64,000 nucleotides of DNA from Trissonchulus latispiculum (lineage: Eukaryota > Nematoda > Enoplea > Enoplida > Ironidae): NCBI GenBank assembly GCA_030248195.1, contig JASAND010028703.1:1-64000 (forward strand), written 5' to 3'. The notes beneath the pieces were generated by a model. The model did not search any database and was not told the DNA's origin. It saw only the letters and a list, made by a program, of their open reading frames with translations. The first letter of the stretch is position 1. Each line of letters starts with the position of its first letter. The position numbers and the translations under genes are program-made. Of the stretch, positions 23,244-35,094 are shown one piece after another.

Positions 23244-24266
23244 CTGCATCGGTCAAAGCTTAAATACCAGTTCTGTTGGCAACCAAAACTGGTGGATCAG
23301 TAGTAAATCACTGGCCGGGTCACTACAGTAACTACAGCTCCATTTATCACACTCTGAAATTATGGTTGCTTACAACGATGTACCTGGATCGAAATGTTTA
23401 AGCTAGTAATCACTGTTTCTCCAAGCTTGCATATTCAGTCAATTCATTGAAACGCAAAACGGCTAAAGCTTTGCAGAATTATTGATGACTAACAGCTAGC
23501 TGGAATTCTTTTAAAATAAAACATAAATCAAAGGCTTAGTAACCAATTAACATAATCTGTCTGTAGATATGATTAACCACAAAGAATATGCTAAACTTGC
23601 TGCCGTCATTTGTTTTATCCTATTGTTTCGTTGAGGGGGATAACCAACTTCTGGGCAGATCAATCGTGACTTGGAAAAGCTGACTAAGTAGTTTAACAAA
23701 TAATTAACTCAATTCAAGTTTGGTGCATTGGAGCAACAATACATGACATGACAAATAATGGGCTGAAGTGCGCGATTATTGCCTAGTGAGTCCTATTGTT
23801 TTCAGTACCATCATGTACATACCATCCTGTCTGCTACTACTTAGAAGTTGGCCAGAACGATGTTACGAGCAGGTACTAGTCTAGCTGAGGCTTCTGTTGC
23901 GTCCAGGTTTACTGGACCAAGAGTACATAATACGTAAGAGTATGACAAGCGTCATAGGCTATGTGTAGTGCTACGGGTAAAATTAAAAGACTGAAGTTTG
24001 GGTTAATTTAGGCTCCAAAAGCTTGCACTGGTAAGCACTGGTTTTACACTGAAAGTTGAAAAGACTGAGAGGTTACCGGGGTCGGTGGCACCCTGTTCTC
24101 AGCAACACACACTCTAATTTCAAAGCACTAACAGCAGTAGCGAACAGACGAGACGACTCGGTCGACTCTTAGATCCTTCGGACTAAGCAGCCTGGTTTTG
24201 GTCTACCCAATCCGGGATTTGTCCGCGTTAGGTCGTGAGTTCGATTCCTCTAGGCTCCGTTTCCGT

Positions 24267-24638
24267 TCAAGGCCAATACACGTCTAGTGAACAACTGTCG
24301 TGTTCCACAGATGCCCACAGATCAGTACCTTCTGGAATCAGACAGAAGATCAAAACCTCTTGCTCAGTACAACTATCACACTTCCAGGGGAAATATTTGG
24401 GCACAAAGTTCTCGGTGCCTGGAATTGCCTCGTAACCTCCCTCAACAATCTGGTCTACGTTCCAAGGGCGTAGACAGCCGCAAACTACAATAGGATGAAC
24501 TAAACCAAGGGTTTCTTCGCTCAAGTACTGGAATGCCTCTAGCTCAAAACTAACAGTCAACTCTGTACCACAATGCTCGCACTCTAATTCACAGTGAGAT
24601 AATACCGGCACAAACTCTGCCAGCGTGATATAAGCCAA
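24267..24638 (-). CDS. Cysteine-containing hypothetical protein or exon, left copy
   Basis: A 123-codon minus-strand frame without a convincing ATG; an in-frame stop lies two codons before the first TTG. It is therefore either an exon (a GTTAG acceptor-like site precedes it) or a frame with a non-standard start. The product has two CxxC pairs (CEHC at about residues 20-23 and CDSC at about 86-89) plus CGC in the middle, which could bind a metal. It ends at a normal stop. It is unbroken and identical in the right copy (40377-40748), unlike the surrounding transposon genes. Family unknown. Confidence 0.4.
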   Translation of the reverse strand: MAYITLAEFVPVLSHCELECEHCGTELTVSFELEAFQYLSEETLGLVHPIVVCGCLRPWNVDQIVEGGYEAIPGTENFVPKYFPWKCDSCTEQEVLIFCLIPEGTDLWASVEHDSCSLDVYWP

Positions 24639-25497
24639 GTCCTAACTAACGTCCTAAGCAAGACTGAACTGAAACCTAACTAAATCCTAAGATCCTAGCA
24701 GAATGAACCACAGAACCTATAAATTTTAGGATTTAATTTACAACAGTTATGTGCAGACGAAGAGATTAAGAGTTACAGACCGTAGGTAATACAAGTAAGT
24801 AGGTACAGCTTATCAATTATTACTGACTGTGCAGAATAACAAAAATTACCAGGACAATCAGAACAGAGTACAAAATACAAACTAATACAAGAGCAGATAC
24901 AGTAACTTAATCCAACCACAAACACACAGTCAAGACACAGTTGATTATTAAGTCCTAAGGCTCGTACCTAGTTATTTGAACCAAACTTTTGAAGGATTGG
25001 ACCTAGACCTATATAATGACCTAAACCTAACCAGCAGTCTGATGTACAAATTAATCCCTGAATAAACCTTAACGTAGAAACTTTAACCTACTGACTTCTA
25101 GCTAGAACCTGAAACCTATGAAAATTTCGAATGAATTGATTATAGATCGCAAGTCTGGTACAGCTTCTGAACGCTGGATCACTATATTCTGTTTCCTAAC
25201 TATAAGGTATCGAGGGGGTCCGCCTATATGCTTGAGGTGTCCTATGTGCTTTTATTTTAAACGAAACAATCAATATTGCGCGGATTTCCACCCTTTCCCG
25301 GGCACTAGATATTAGTCCTGATATTAGATAACCAGAAGCTAATATCCTACTTCCTGCCTAAGGAAGCGGCCAGAGGTCAATTCGCACGTTTTTGAGAAGT
25401 TTGTCAGGATTTTAGATTTCCCCGAAAGTTTCAAGTCAATCAAAGAAATTTTCAACAAGAACAACGAAAACCGAAAGAGAGACAAAAATTGAGACAA
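24639..25497. other. Non-coding end of segment A
   Basis: Many CCTAA/TTAGG phrases occur, including the inverted repeat TAAATCCTAA (near 24680) with TTAGGATTTA (near 24726). Hairpins GATATTAG/CTAATATC (about 25321-25348) and CTTCCT/AGGAAG (about 25351-25367) follow. No gene is supported. Confidence 0.5.
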
Positions 25498-27855
25498 TGT
25501 GGAATTATGAAATTCTCAGTAAATAATTTGATTTCTCAGTAAAGATTAAAGGTTCGATCTAGAGTGTGTAACATGTCTGATTCTATCCCCACTTAATCGC
25601 TAACCTAAATTAAAATAAACGACACGCCCTAATTTACACGGATTTACTTTCGCAAAAACACCAAAACGCAAACAGGTTCAAAACAAACAATAATCCAAAT
25701 TTGACATAATTTTACCAAACCAGACTCAAACAAAATAAAAGAACTTGGACAAGCACAGAGCTGAATCTACAAAGTTATTAAAGCAATGTGACAAACCGTA
25801 GATCCCCAGCAGACACGTGGGTGTGACCCCAAAATAGTTCCCCCAAAAGACTCCCAAACCAGGCTGGAGAATTGTAGTAGCAAGGATGACGCTCAAAACC
25901 ACCGGCTGTAATGAAGTTTGAAAAACCAGAATGAATAAAATTGTAATCAAAATGGCGGCGAAGATGTATTAGCTATGTACGGCGTTGGACCGTACACAGC
26001 AGTCAAATTTAGATTGATTTTTGATGAAGTTAGCACTCACTTTTGAATAATTTAGGGTAAAATCAAGGAAATATTCTACAGATTACCCCCTCTTTTGAAA
26101 CGCGCGCCCTCGCCGCGGCCCCCAGGCACATAGGTTAGTAATAAAATTTGCGTTAGCCTACGTACCTTAGCTACTAGTAGAGGTAAAAAGCGTTTTAGAA
26201 AAATGGGAAAAATGATGAAAATTTTTCGTATCCCTCGGGGACGTCTTCCCGGGGACACTACTCGGGCCCCACACTTATACACATACTAGGGGATTCCGAG
26301 ACACGGGTAAAACTACGCCGGAACATACCGGGGGTACATTCAACATATAACGGACTTTGCCGACATACAAATACAAAGAAAAGTGGGACAAGCCCTTCAG
26401 CCGCGACTAGAGCGCACACTACAAAACAGGACATAATCCGAAGATATAAATTTATAATATAATATATAGAAATGATATAAACAAAAGCGAGTGCCAACAG
26501 AAGCGCTCGAAAAAAGAGTAGAAAATTTTTGTATTGAAATGTAGAAATAAAGAGAGATTCACATATATAAATTCAAATCTTATAGGGGGAAGGCAGCAGA
26601 CTCTAGGGGAGACTCAATTTCAAATGCTCCCAAGGAGCGAAATAAATCAGAAAGGAGAGTGTTTCAAACTCAAAAGGGCGGTCTCTCCTGAGCACCTGCC
26701 TGCCCCAACATACAAAAATATACTAGAATCTTTACTAAATGCCAAGAATTATAAAGCACAAAAAATAAATCAAACGTTGGCATAGCTGCTTGAAGTAGAC
26801 ATGGCAAATATAAGGCAAAAAATAATGGCAGTATATGTAGAAAATTTTGAATTAAAGTAAACCCGTGACTATTTTTAGAAAGAAAAGTGAAGCAAACACC
26901 ATGTTAAGAGAAACAAGAAGACCCGAAAATGATTAAGCAAAATGGAATAACATACGACACATTTAGAACAGCCAAACTGAGCTAGAGGGAACCCATGAGA
27001 AAAGAATATCTCAGAAATATGAAAGATAGAAGAAACAGAATTTTAATAGAAATTTATGGAATGTTTTAATTCAGGAGAAGAAACCCACGACAATGACCAA
27101 ATGTGGACCCCACCCAACCATGGTTAATGCTAAATCTGTAAAGGACATAAGAATATAAACAGTGAAATAATTGGTTAGCAAAGAGGGAAAGGGGGAGGGG
27201 GGACGGACGAGGTAAAGGGAAATACAACCGGGTTCATAACAGACATCACAAAGTTGACTTAAAATAGTTCAAACAATCATAGATAACTCCAGGCTGCGGG
27301 AGAGATTTCCAATTCCAAGCACCTCGGGAAAAATCCCATGCCATATCACCGGACCGAGACCTCCGGACCACTGGGCGGATGCCCCTCGGCATCAAGCGCC
27401 CGCTCAACCAGGACCAACGCCGCCAGCCTTCCAAATGCCAAACCAGGCCCGTCCAAACACCAGATGTAACCATAGGGGACGACCCGTATCACACATAGGG
27501 GAAATACAGTAGCAACAAACAAACAGTACAACAGGGGAACGCTCGCCGTCAAGAGGGACAGGGGGGGAGGGAAGGGGACAGTAAGTATAATACAGAACAA
27601 GCAAACAAAAATGGAATAATATACGGCATGTTTATATATGGATAAGCATATAGGCATGATGCCTAACAGTGACAAACAAAAATAGTTGGGCAAAAGCCCG
27701 CAATGCATATATATGAGGCCCGATTAATTTAGAGAGTGTAGGCAGAAACCGACGGAACCGTTATCTTCCCTATGGGGAAAACGCAGGCACCGTAGGAGAC
27801 GCCAAATCAGAGAAAGCGGAAAATAAAACTCAAGACTCAAAATTGCCGGTCCGGG
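25498..27855 (-). repeat. LTR, left (3' LTR of the minus-strand element)
   Basis: Matches 35116-37491. Differences include an 18-bp tandem duplication (ACTCGGGCCCCACACTT region, near 35880) present only in the right copy, and a few substitutions. The left edge is TG, as expected for the complement of an LTR end. The true outer limit of the U3 end may lie beyond 27855, because the comparison stops where the right copy stops. Open frames inside (e.g. 27346-27708) are repeated in both LTRs but have no recognisable domain. Confidence 0.9.
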
Positions 27856-29949
27856 GCTGACCGCCCACCATTACCTTCCCTATGGGGATAGCGCAGGCGA
27901 CGAGCAGCCACGAACCCGCCGAGGTGCGGCACGGTGTTTTAGATATCCCAGTACTATTGCTTACATACAGATAAAAAGCATTAAATGACAAAATTCAAAA
28001 TATGAGACGACCAACCAAATAAATAGATTCACAGAAGTATATTTTATCTTGAAAGGTATTTAAAATTGCAGTTCAATACAATTAAGTGAATGAGAAGAAG
28101 CAATTTGCAACTTTTATCCAATAGAGGGAACAATTATTTTGATTTATTAAATCAACGATGGAAAAATTTAATCGTGAAAGAAGGTTACAAAAGTTTATAT
28201 TCAAGAAATAACCATGCAAACTGTTAAAGGTGCTACGAGGAAAGGAAAAGTGAAAAATTTAAACATGCAAGTTCCCTTTTAATAAAATGAGCATTTCAAG
28301 AAATTTTACTTTTATCCAAAATTTATAGAACGACATGAAAAACGAAGACTCTAAGAAAGCTAATTTGGAATTAATTAAGTTAATTCTGGCTTTAGCGTAC
28401 TAGAAGCGTCTGTTCTAAGATAGTAAAAAGCATCATAACCTACAACAAATTGAATTAGAAACTTCCTCCCCAAACCCATGCGGCATAAACATAATAGTCG
28501 TGTTCTTTTTGAAGAATTTTCTCAAAGTCGAGCAAAAATATTTTTAAATAATAGCAAATATTTTTTAAAGTAAACAAAAATTTTAGAATCCCCACCATTT
28601 AAACAATACAAAAGAACAGAAGACATATACCACAATCAGGGGACCGGTGCCAGGAACCCAAGAGAGTAGGAACCTAAAACATAAAACAAAAATAATAAGT
28701 CACAAAATTAATAAAATTATAGGTTAAAACTAGAGGATAATTAAAGCAGCGTTAATAGGTGTACGTGTTTACACAACATGCCTAATCGCAGCACGTGCCT
28801 GACAGACCGGTGGACGGAGTGAACATTGAGCTTGTGCCGAGGTCGGCACAGTAAAACCAGGTGAACAAAATGCAGGGTAAAAGTGAGAAACGGCCTAGGT
28901 CAAGATTTACTGGACCAAAATTGTTCACATTACGATTTTGTAAAATGGCATGTATAGGGTTTCCTGCACACAAAGTTGTAGCCACCCCAGTCCAGTTTCA
29001 TTTTCGACTGTGCCGACCTCGGCACAAAATTTTAAACCTTTTTAGAGACATAGAATTGCTAACAATAAACATCTAAGTGGGCCCCCACAGCGTTCACCCG
29101 TTGTATTACCATGCAAATTTCGATTGGAAGTTGATTAAGTCCTGAACCGACCTAGGCGCCATGGTCGGCCCAAGGGAACACTTCTTGGAAAACAGACATG
29201 AAGATAGACTCATACTTTTAAGAACCCCCCTGTAAAAATAAAATAAATATATCACTTGAAGTAACAAATTTTACCCCTGCCCGGTCCTAAAACGCGTCGG
29301 GCCGTTTGCAACCGGCCCAGCGCGCTCTATCCAAGCATAATAGCAATTCAAAAATTTTTACCAATGCAATCGAAAACTTATGCTAATCCGGGTGGGATCC
29401 GTGAACTTTTGACTCCGTAGAAGACTGTCCATTGCCACCTGCCAACCCGCTGGAAAGAACTGAATGAAAGGCGGAGGAACTTGTACCTGAAATTAAATCA
29501 AAAGTGAAATTTTTTGCACGTGTGATGTGACACTGCGACCAGGCAGCTGTGCGTAAAATGAGGACAAAACATCTACAGTGAAAGTGTGAAGTTGAAAATA
29601 TAAAGTGCCGGTTTAAAATGGGTAGCGAAACCTATAAACCTAAAACTAATAAGAGGCAATAATACTAGGGATATAAAATACAAAATATAGAAATACCTGA
29701 GATTTGTGTACGTACATAAGTACGAAAGACTACATTTTAGAATTTTTAAAGAAGATTATTTAAATCGAATTGAAAAATAAATCCTATAAATTTGAATCAA
29801 ACGAAAAGTAAAAACAAAACGCCTTAAAGAATTTCTTTCAAGAAATATTTTGAAAAAGGACTTTCAAAAAATTAACCGGGCCAAACAAACGACATATTAA
29901 TCATCGGGGTTTACCCCCTCTTTCGAAAATTAACTTGGGACAGGGAGGG
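27856..29949 (-). other. Non-coding internal tract of the LTR element
   Basis: Occupies the place where pol would be expected. It has no reverse transcriptase, RNase H or integrase signature on either strand. A repeat of the LTR phrase TTCCCTATGGGG with GCGCAGGC lies at about 27871-27898. An inverted-repeat pair is at 28831-29031. A polypyrimidine motif TACCCCCTCTTT near 29911 (also near 26084 and 29996) reads as a purine tract on the coding strand and is a candidate polypurine tract. Confidence 0.6.
28831..29031. repeat. Inverted repeat of palindromes
   Basis: TGTGCCGAGGTCGGCACA near 28832 is itself a hairpin (TGTGCCGA/TCGGCACA). Its exact reverse complement occurs near 29011. With flanking bases the inverted match reaches about 21 bp. 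The unit of about 200 bp could be a small inverted-repeat insertion inside the retroelement. Confidence 0.7.
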
Positions 29950-30641
29950 TTAGACTAAATGACTATGAGTTGTAGGAGTTAATGGAGGGGTGTCTACCCC
30001 CTCTTTTGAAATTTCAAGATGCAGGCCTTCTTGTCGGACCCCGGACGGCAAGGGAGGTGGGGGCCGAGCCCCCAAGGATGGAAGTGTCCCCACATTTGTA
30101 TACATCACCGCAGGCGCATCGGCACACCAATTTGCAAAAACTTCCGAGCGAATTTCGTCTGATGACAATAATGGATGGTGTATTCCTTGCATGTTTACTT
30201 CATTAGTAGAAAATAACAAGTCCCAGTGAAAACGTTTCATGAAATCAGTTCCTATTAAAATCTCACGAGAAAAGTTAGGAACCATATGAAAAAACCACCC
30301 ATATTCTTTACGCCCCACCGTGAAAATTATAAAAACTTTGGCAGTAATGTTTAACGGCGTGTCGTTAGATGCCACTGCGGTGATGGGATCCTTTTTCTGA
30401 AATCGAACATTGGCGCCCCCTTCAATATTCTCTTAACTGTCCGGGGACTGACAATGGATATTGCTGCTCCGGAATCAATAATAGTCAAAATTTTAGTCCC
30501 CCCGGAGGTGACGACTATGGCTGGGATACTATCTGCTGCTACCGGTACTGGCTCGGATTCAATTTCGGTGGGCCCTCCCGGCGTTACTGCATCTGATGTT
30601 AGATCTTCTAGTTGGGGTTTTTCAAGCTCCTGCGGTGCCAT
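29950..30641 (-). pseudogene. Retropepsin (aspartic protease) remnant
   Basis: Retropepsins cleave the Gag-Pol polyprotein. The upstream frame (30641 down to 30351) contains the catalytic-type motif DSG (residues 56-58) within ILTIIDSGAAISIVSP. The downstream frame (30375 down to 29950) contains ILIGTDF (residues 39-45), corresponding to the hydrophobic-Gly motif near the C-terminus of the domain. The two frames differ by one base, and the change falls at a G-run (30410-30421, CCCCC on the plus strand). The gene is broken as assembled, although a sequencing error in the homopolymer could mimic this. It lies directly after gag in the element. Confidence 0.85.
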
Positions 30642-30670
30642 TGGACTGACAGCTTCCTCAGTTTCTGTCC

Positions 30671-31726
30671 CTACAGAAACATGTTCGGGCCGGTGGCTTT
30701 AATGGGAGAAAACCCCGCGGTCCAAGAGGGAGGTGATTGTTTTTCGACAAATGAAATAGAGTCGTATTCTGACTGATTTGGACATAGACACTTTAGTAAA
30801 GTTGCCATTTCCTGCATTTGATTTAAAAGAACGTGATAATATTCTTGCATAAAATCAAAAGTATCCCTTTGTATAGCCCACAAGGTAGTAAAATTATGAA
30901 CCACGTTTGAAAAAACATTTGACAATTGTGCCTCTATCATAGTTAAATCAAATTGTGGAGAATTTGATGAAGCGAGTGACTCAGGCGGGTCGGAGCCAAA
31001 TACGGTAGGGTCCACCCCCCCTTTTGAAGCTTCGCCACCAGCCAGATCAGAAACCACCCCGACTTGAAATTGAGTCAGAATTTGATGAACTTGTTCGGCA
31101 GTAGCTCCATGTGAAGCCGGAGCCGCCCTCCTAGGAGCAGAACGTGCAGCAGGAGCTGAAACCCCCGAATCCGAGGTTCGTACAAAATTTTGAGAGAGTT
31201 CCGGAACACCTGCATTTTGGATGTGTACTGTACGTTGGTATGGGGCCGGGGTTGTAGTAGTCGGAGCTGAAATTGGCTTTGGTTGAGAATTTTGTCCTCC
31301 CATATAGCCAACCTGATTTCCCAAGTTTGATGGGTGTGGGAGGGCCGGAGCAGGAGCAGAAAATTGTACTGGGGTCGGGTTGGGAGGTAGGGGGGCGTAC
31401 TGTGACAAAAAAGAAACCGGGGCATAATTTATGGGGGGATATTGCTGCTGGTATGCCGGTAATCCAAGATATTGAACGGGGTAATTATTTGATGAGTGGG
31501 CCACATGATCAACCCTCTCAGGTGGGGGACGGTTTTTATAATTTGGGGGGGCCTTTGAGGGGTATCGTTCCCAACAATTTTCCGGTGCGTGACCGCTTTT
31601 TTTACAGTATTTACACGGGGGCTTTTTCTGTTTTTCTTCCTCCCACTTACTCAAGGCTTCCTGGATATGTTGTTCAAACCAATCTTTTAATTCACGAAAA
31701 CCCAGGCGAGCAGCTGCCACCTCCAA
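30671..31726 (-). pseudogene. Gag C-terminal part with zinc knuckle
   Basis: A 351-codon frame beginning at a TTG that is an internal continuation of gag rather than a start. Residues 38-51 form a CX2CX4HX4C zinc knuckle (C38, C41, H46, C51), the nucleic-acid-binding motif of Gag nucleocapsid proteins. It is preceded by a charged helical segment and followed by a long Pro/Gln/Tyr-rich linker. The frame changes relative to the capsid part near 31765-31780 (runs of A) and relative to the protease near 30690. Product broken as assembled. Confidence 0.85.
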
Positions 31727-32571
31727 ATTAGACTGGGAAGTAGAATCTGAACTTTTTGAGAACTGGCTTTTTTTGTCGGTGCCCCCATCTTCAACGTAAC
31801 TGGCAGGTCATAGGAGAGAGTGTCTCCCTCCGGTGGGCGGGCCTCCCGAGACTCTAAACGATCAATGACCCGACGGACATCTTGCATAGTGGGTCGCTCA
31901 TGGAGAAAAAGAGAAGCCAAAGCTGAAGCAAATTTATCGTGCACCCCCGCAAAAAGTTGTTGAACACATTCTTGTTCACGCTCCTCCCGCGTATCCCACA
32001 GGTCGAGGGCCATAGCCTGTAATTCTGAAATATAGTGTCGAGCGGACTCGTTGTGAAGTTGCTTTCGGTGTGCAAAAGCCGATTGCCGCTCCCGCAACGA
32101 GAGTTGTGGTTTTGGAAATTGCGATTTGATTAAATCCAAAAATCCTGAATAGGACTCGACGACCTGTGGGCCACAGCGAGAAGCAAAAATTTGGGCTTTC
32201 CCCGTTAATTTATTCCAAAGGAGGCGCCCCCACTGCTCCTGAGGCACTGCATGAACTGCCACTGCCGACTCAAATTGGGGTAACCAATCCTCGAAATATG
32301 CGTACTTGGGGTCATACCGGGGGACATCCCGTAAAACTTCCAAATAATACCGAAAAAGACTCGTGTCAAATTTTGGGACCGAAATATCGGTAGCTTCCAT
32401 AGTGGTAGGGGTTGGGTGTCGCGGACTTTTAGGGATTCCCGGTTTTTTACCCACATTATTGACTGAATAATTTGAATGGGTACCCACAGATGAGGGAGGC
32501 TCCGAAAATTTTGAAGGAGGAGGTGAATTTGAATTTTGTTTGGAAGGTGGAGGGGGAGGTGGTGACTGTTC
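31687..32571 (-). pseudogene. Gag capsid-like domain
   Basis: The frame that continues past a TGA at 32572-32574 encodes a retrotransposon Gag-type domain. It has a tryptophan-rich start (YFEDWLPQFESAV), then WGRLLWNKLTGKAQ, a central FLDLIKSQF segment and a C-terminal helical part with REEREQECVQQLFAGV. This matches the order seen in Ty3/gypsy gag (retrotrans_gag family). The TGA separating it from the upstream part is consistent with CGA to TGA at a CpG. The last about 25 residues before 31687 are out of frame. Confidence 0.8.
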
Positions 32572-35087
32572 TCAAGCCGGATTCGGCTGGGCAGGCGCCG
32601 AAGGAGGCCCCGCGACAAAATCGTGCTGTACTGAGGGCGAACCTCCCGAAGAAGGGGCGCCCCCAGCAGGAACCAACGCTACACCTTTACCTTCCCTTAG
32701 GGAAAGCGCGGGTGTGCGCTGCTCTTGCTGCCGCGGAACTTCAGTAGGTCCTGCAAGGCAATTTTCTGAAACGTAGTCAGCCGCACAAGCATGCGAGGCC
32801 ACCATCTCCGCCATATAATAGGGGTTATTGGGGACCTGTTGTGGTAGACGTGGAGGGACTTGTAATGGGGGCAAATTTTGTTGGGACCCCTCCCACAAAT
32901 TATTATTATCCAGTTCACGAATTACTGGATTTTCGAAAATTTGTTGCTCCAGACGGTCATAATTAAAATTTACTGGAGTACGTATAAAATATTGACCTTC
33001 TGGATATTGGGAAGTTGGGGGCTGGTAGCGTAATTGTGGCAGTTGCTGCTGCATATGGGGCTCCGGGGCTGCCATTTGAATACCTTCGTACAAATGTTGG
33101 CCGTAGGACCCCGGATGGACAGGGTAATAGCGTGGATCCCCTTGGTTCAAAAAATTTTGGTTGGCCAATTTTTTTGGGGAGGCCAATGGTGGATTTTGAG
33201 ATGTAGGAGGGGGAATTTGCAAAGGTGGAGAGGGAGGAGGCTGAGTATGATACAAAGGTGGAGCAGAGGGGCCCCCATGACAAATTGGGGTTTTCTGAAT
33301 TTGAACATGGGAAGGGGCAATCTGTTGATTTGGTAGCAAATTTCCGTGCTGGTCCCGGGGAAAAACGATCCCACCAGTATGAGAAGGACGGGGCATTTGA
33401 GTTGCAGACCCGCTTACATACGTATTTTGGAAATTTTGTGAAGTTTGAAAATTTTGGGAATTTTGAAAATTTTGAGAATTTTGAAAATTTTCCCCAGAAT
33501 AAACAGGTCGGGGTAAATACGTAGATAGGGGAGGTATGGGGTCCCCTCCAGTTTGGATCAAAACCACAGAATTTTGGCTGCAAGCAGAATCATACACAGA
33601 TCCTGGTTCGGAATCACCCGAATTAGGGGGAGGTTGGCCACCCGCCACTGGAATTTGAGCAGGTTGAAAAACCCCAGGGTTTTAGGGGGGGGGGCGCCCC
33701 CCCACCTGCCTGTTCAGAAGAAAAACCCACATTATTTCGGAAATTTGCAGGATTTTGCGGTATTCTTGACTGAGAATACGTATTTAAAGAAGGGACAGGT
33801 GATTTCTGGGGGGCTTCCCCCGAGCCCAACAAGGCCGAAACTACTTCTTTAGCTGCCTTTGCAGCGTCAAACCGGGGAGAGATAAATTCGTCAAAATCAC
33901 GTCGAAAATTCGAATTTTCTGAATGTTGGGGGGTAGTGGGATTTTCTACAGGGTGGGGAGTAATTTGTGAGGGTGCAGAGACTGGCCCCCCAATCGTTTT
34001 TACCCGGGTCTCCCGCTGGTCCAGTGTATAATTCTGCTGCAAATTTTGGGGAGGGACAACCCTTGTGGATTGGGGGGAGCGCAAATTTGATAGGTGTAAC
34101 TCAGTGGGCCCCCCCAAGTATTTTGTAAAGCACCAGAAAAATTAAAATTACTGCTGGAGGTTTTCCCTGTGGGCAAAATTTCTCCAGCAGTAAAATTACG
34201 TCTGGTGCGAGGGGGGGTAGGAGGGCGGACACCCCCCCGAAAAATTGTAGGTGAAGGGACTGAATTTTGGGGGAGCCGATTTTCCGAATTTTCGGGGTGG
34301 GGGAGGTTTTGATTTTGGGGGTGGAGCGGCTCCACCTGCAAAGAATCACATTCAGAAACTGGGGGAGGAGACGAAATCAGAACTTGGGGGGGTGCAGATT
34401 GGGGAATCTGCAAACTGAAATGGGGTGGATTATTTGAAAAATTCTGGGGAGAATTTGATGAATTTTGGGGGAGAGTCTGTGAATTTTGAGGGGGGTTCTG
34501 GAAATTTTGAGGAGAATTCATAAAATTTTGGGGGAGATTCTGAGAATTGTGGGGGAGATTTTGCAAATTTTGGGGGGGATTTTGCAAATTTTGGGGGGGA
34601 TTTTGTAAATTTTGGGGGGGATTTTGTAAATTTTGGGGGGATTTTGTCCCCCCAACACGTCCACTGAGGTACACCTAGGCACACCTAAAGCATTATCCAA
34701 CCCCCCAACAGCCCCAGAAATTTGGGGGAGGTAAGAAAAATTTTGGGGGAGATCGTTAGAATTCTGGGGGGGATTCTGGGAATTTTGGGAAAAATTTTGA
34801 AAATTTTGGGGGAGACTCTGTCCCCCCACTTCCCCTACAGACAACCGTACAGGTGCCCCCAAACTGGCACCTGAACCCCCAGCAACCCCAAAATTTTGGG
34901 GGGTTTGAGAACCCCCCAACTCTGTTCCCCCCAAATTTGGTGACCGTCGTTTTTGGAAAAATTGTTGATGTAAAAAACTGTCAGAATTTTCGGGTGCTTG
35001 CCCGCTGGGTAATTCGGAAAAAAGTCGGGCAGTGCCGTCACGTAATTTTTTTAGGTAGCGAGTAAGCCGGGGGGAAGAATCAGACAT
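32572..35087 (-). pseudogene. Gag N-terminal region, Asn/Gln/Pro-rich, multiply frameshifted
   Basis: It starts with ATG at 35085-35087, 25 bp after the primer-binding site, and reads MSDSSPRLTRYLKKLRDG. The frame then moves through segments 35087-34518, 34674-34000, 34117-33623 and 33648-32572, each overlapping the next, as expected for one ancestral gene broken by single-base indels. The product is low-complexity: a PPQNLQN-type heptad repeated about a dozen times (34430-34680) and a shorter SQNFQN repeat (33425-33495). This resembles disordered Asn/Gln-rich prion-like segments. Several breaks fall at G/C homopolymers. Confidence 0.8.
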
Positions 35088-35094
35088 ATTTACT

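Larger units (their letters stand above)
21342..25497. repeat. Large direct repeat A, left copy (4.16 kb)
   Basis: Collinear with 37492-41607 with only scattered substitutions (for example GTCC/GCCC near 21368, GCTGAGG/GCTGGGG near 23887) and a shorter TA tract in the right copy. It contains an hAT-like element (21396-22499), a candidate exon (23101-23243) and a cysteine-containing open frame (24267-24638). The left copy ends exactly where the LTR begins. Confidence 0.95.

Noticed and set aside
24180..24265. tRNA gene
   Set aside because: GAGTTCGATTCC resembles a B-box and a small stem lies upstream (CTTAG/CTAAG), but no A-box, acceptor pairing or 7-nt anticodon loop can be fitted.
27346..27708. 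LTR-encoded protein (120 codons) present in both LTRs
   Set aside because: Presence in both follows from LTR identity. It lies in a promoter-type region, shows no domain, and overlaps other frames equally long.
30410..30421. Programmed frameshift between protease halves
   Set aside because: The break falls inside the protease domain and the bases do not form a canonical slippery heptamer. Indel or sequencing error is more likely.
32166..34117. Plus-strand open frames across the gag region
   Set aside because: Shadows of the minus-strand gag, which has the capsid and zinc-knuckle signatures.
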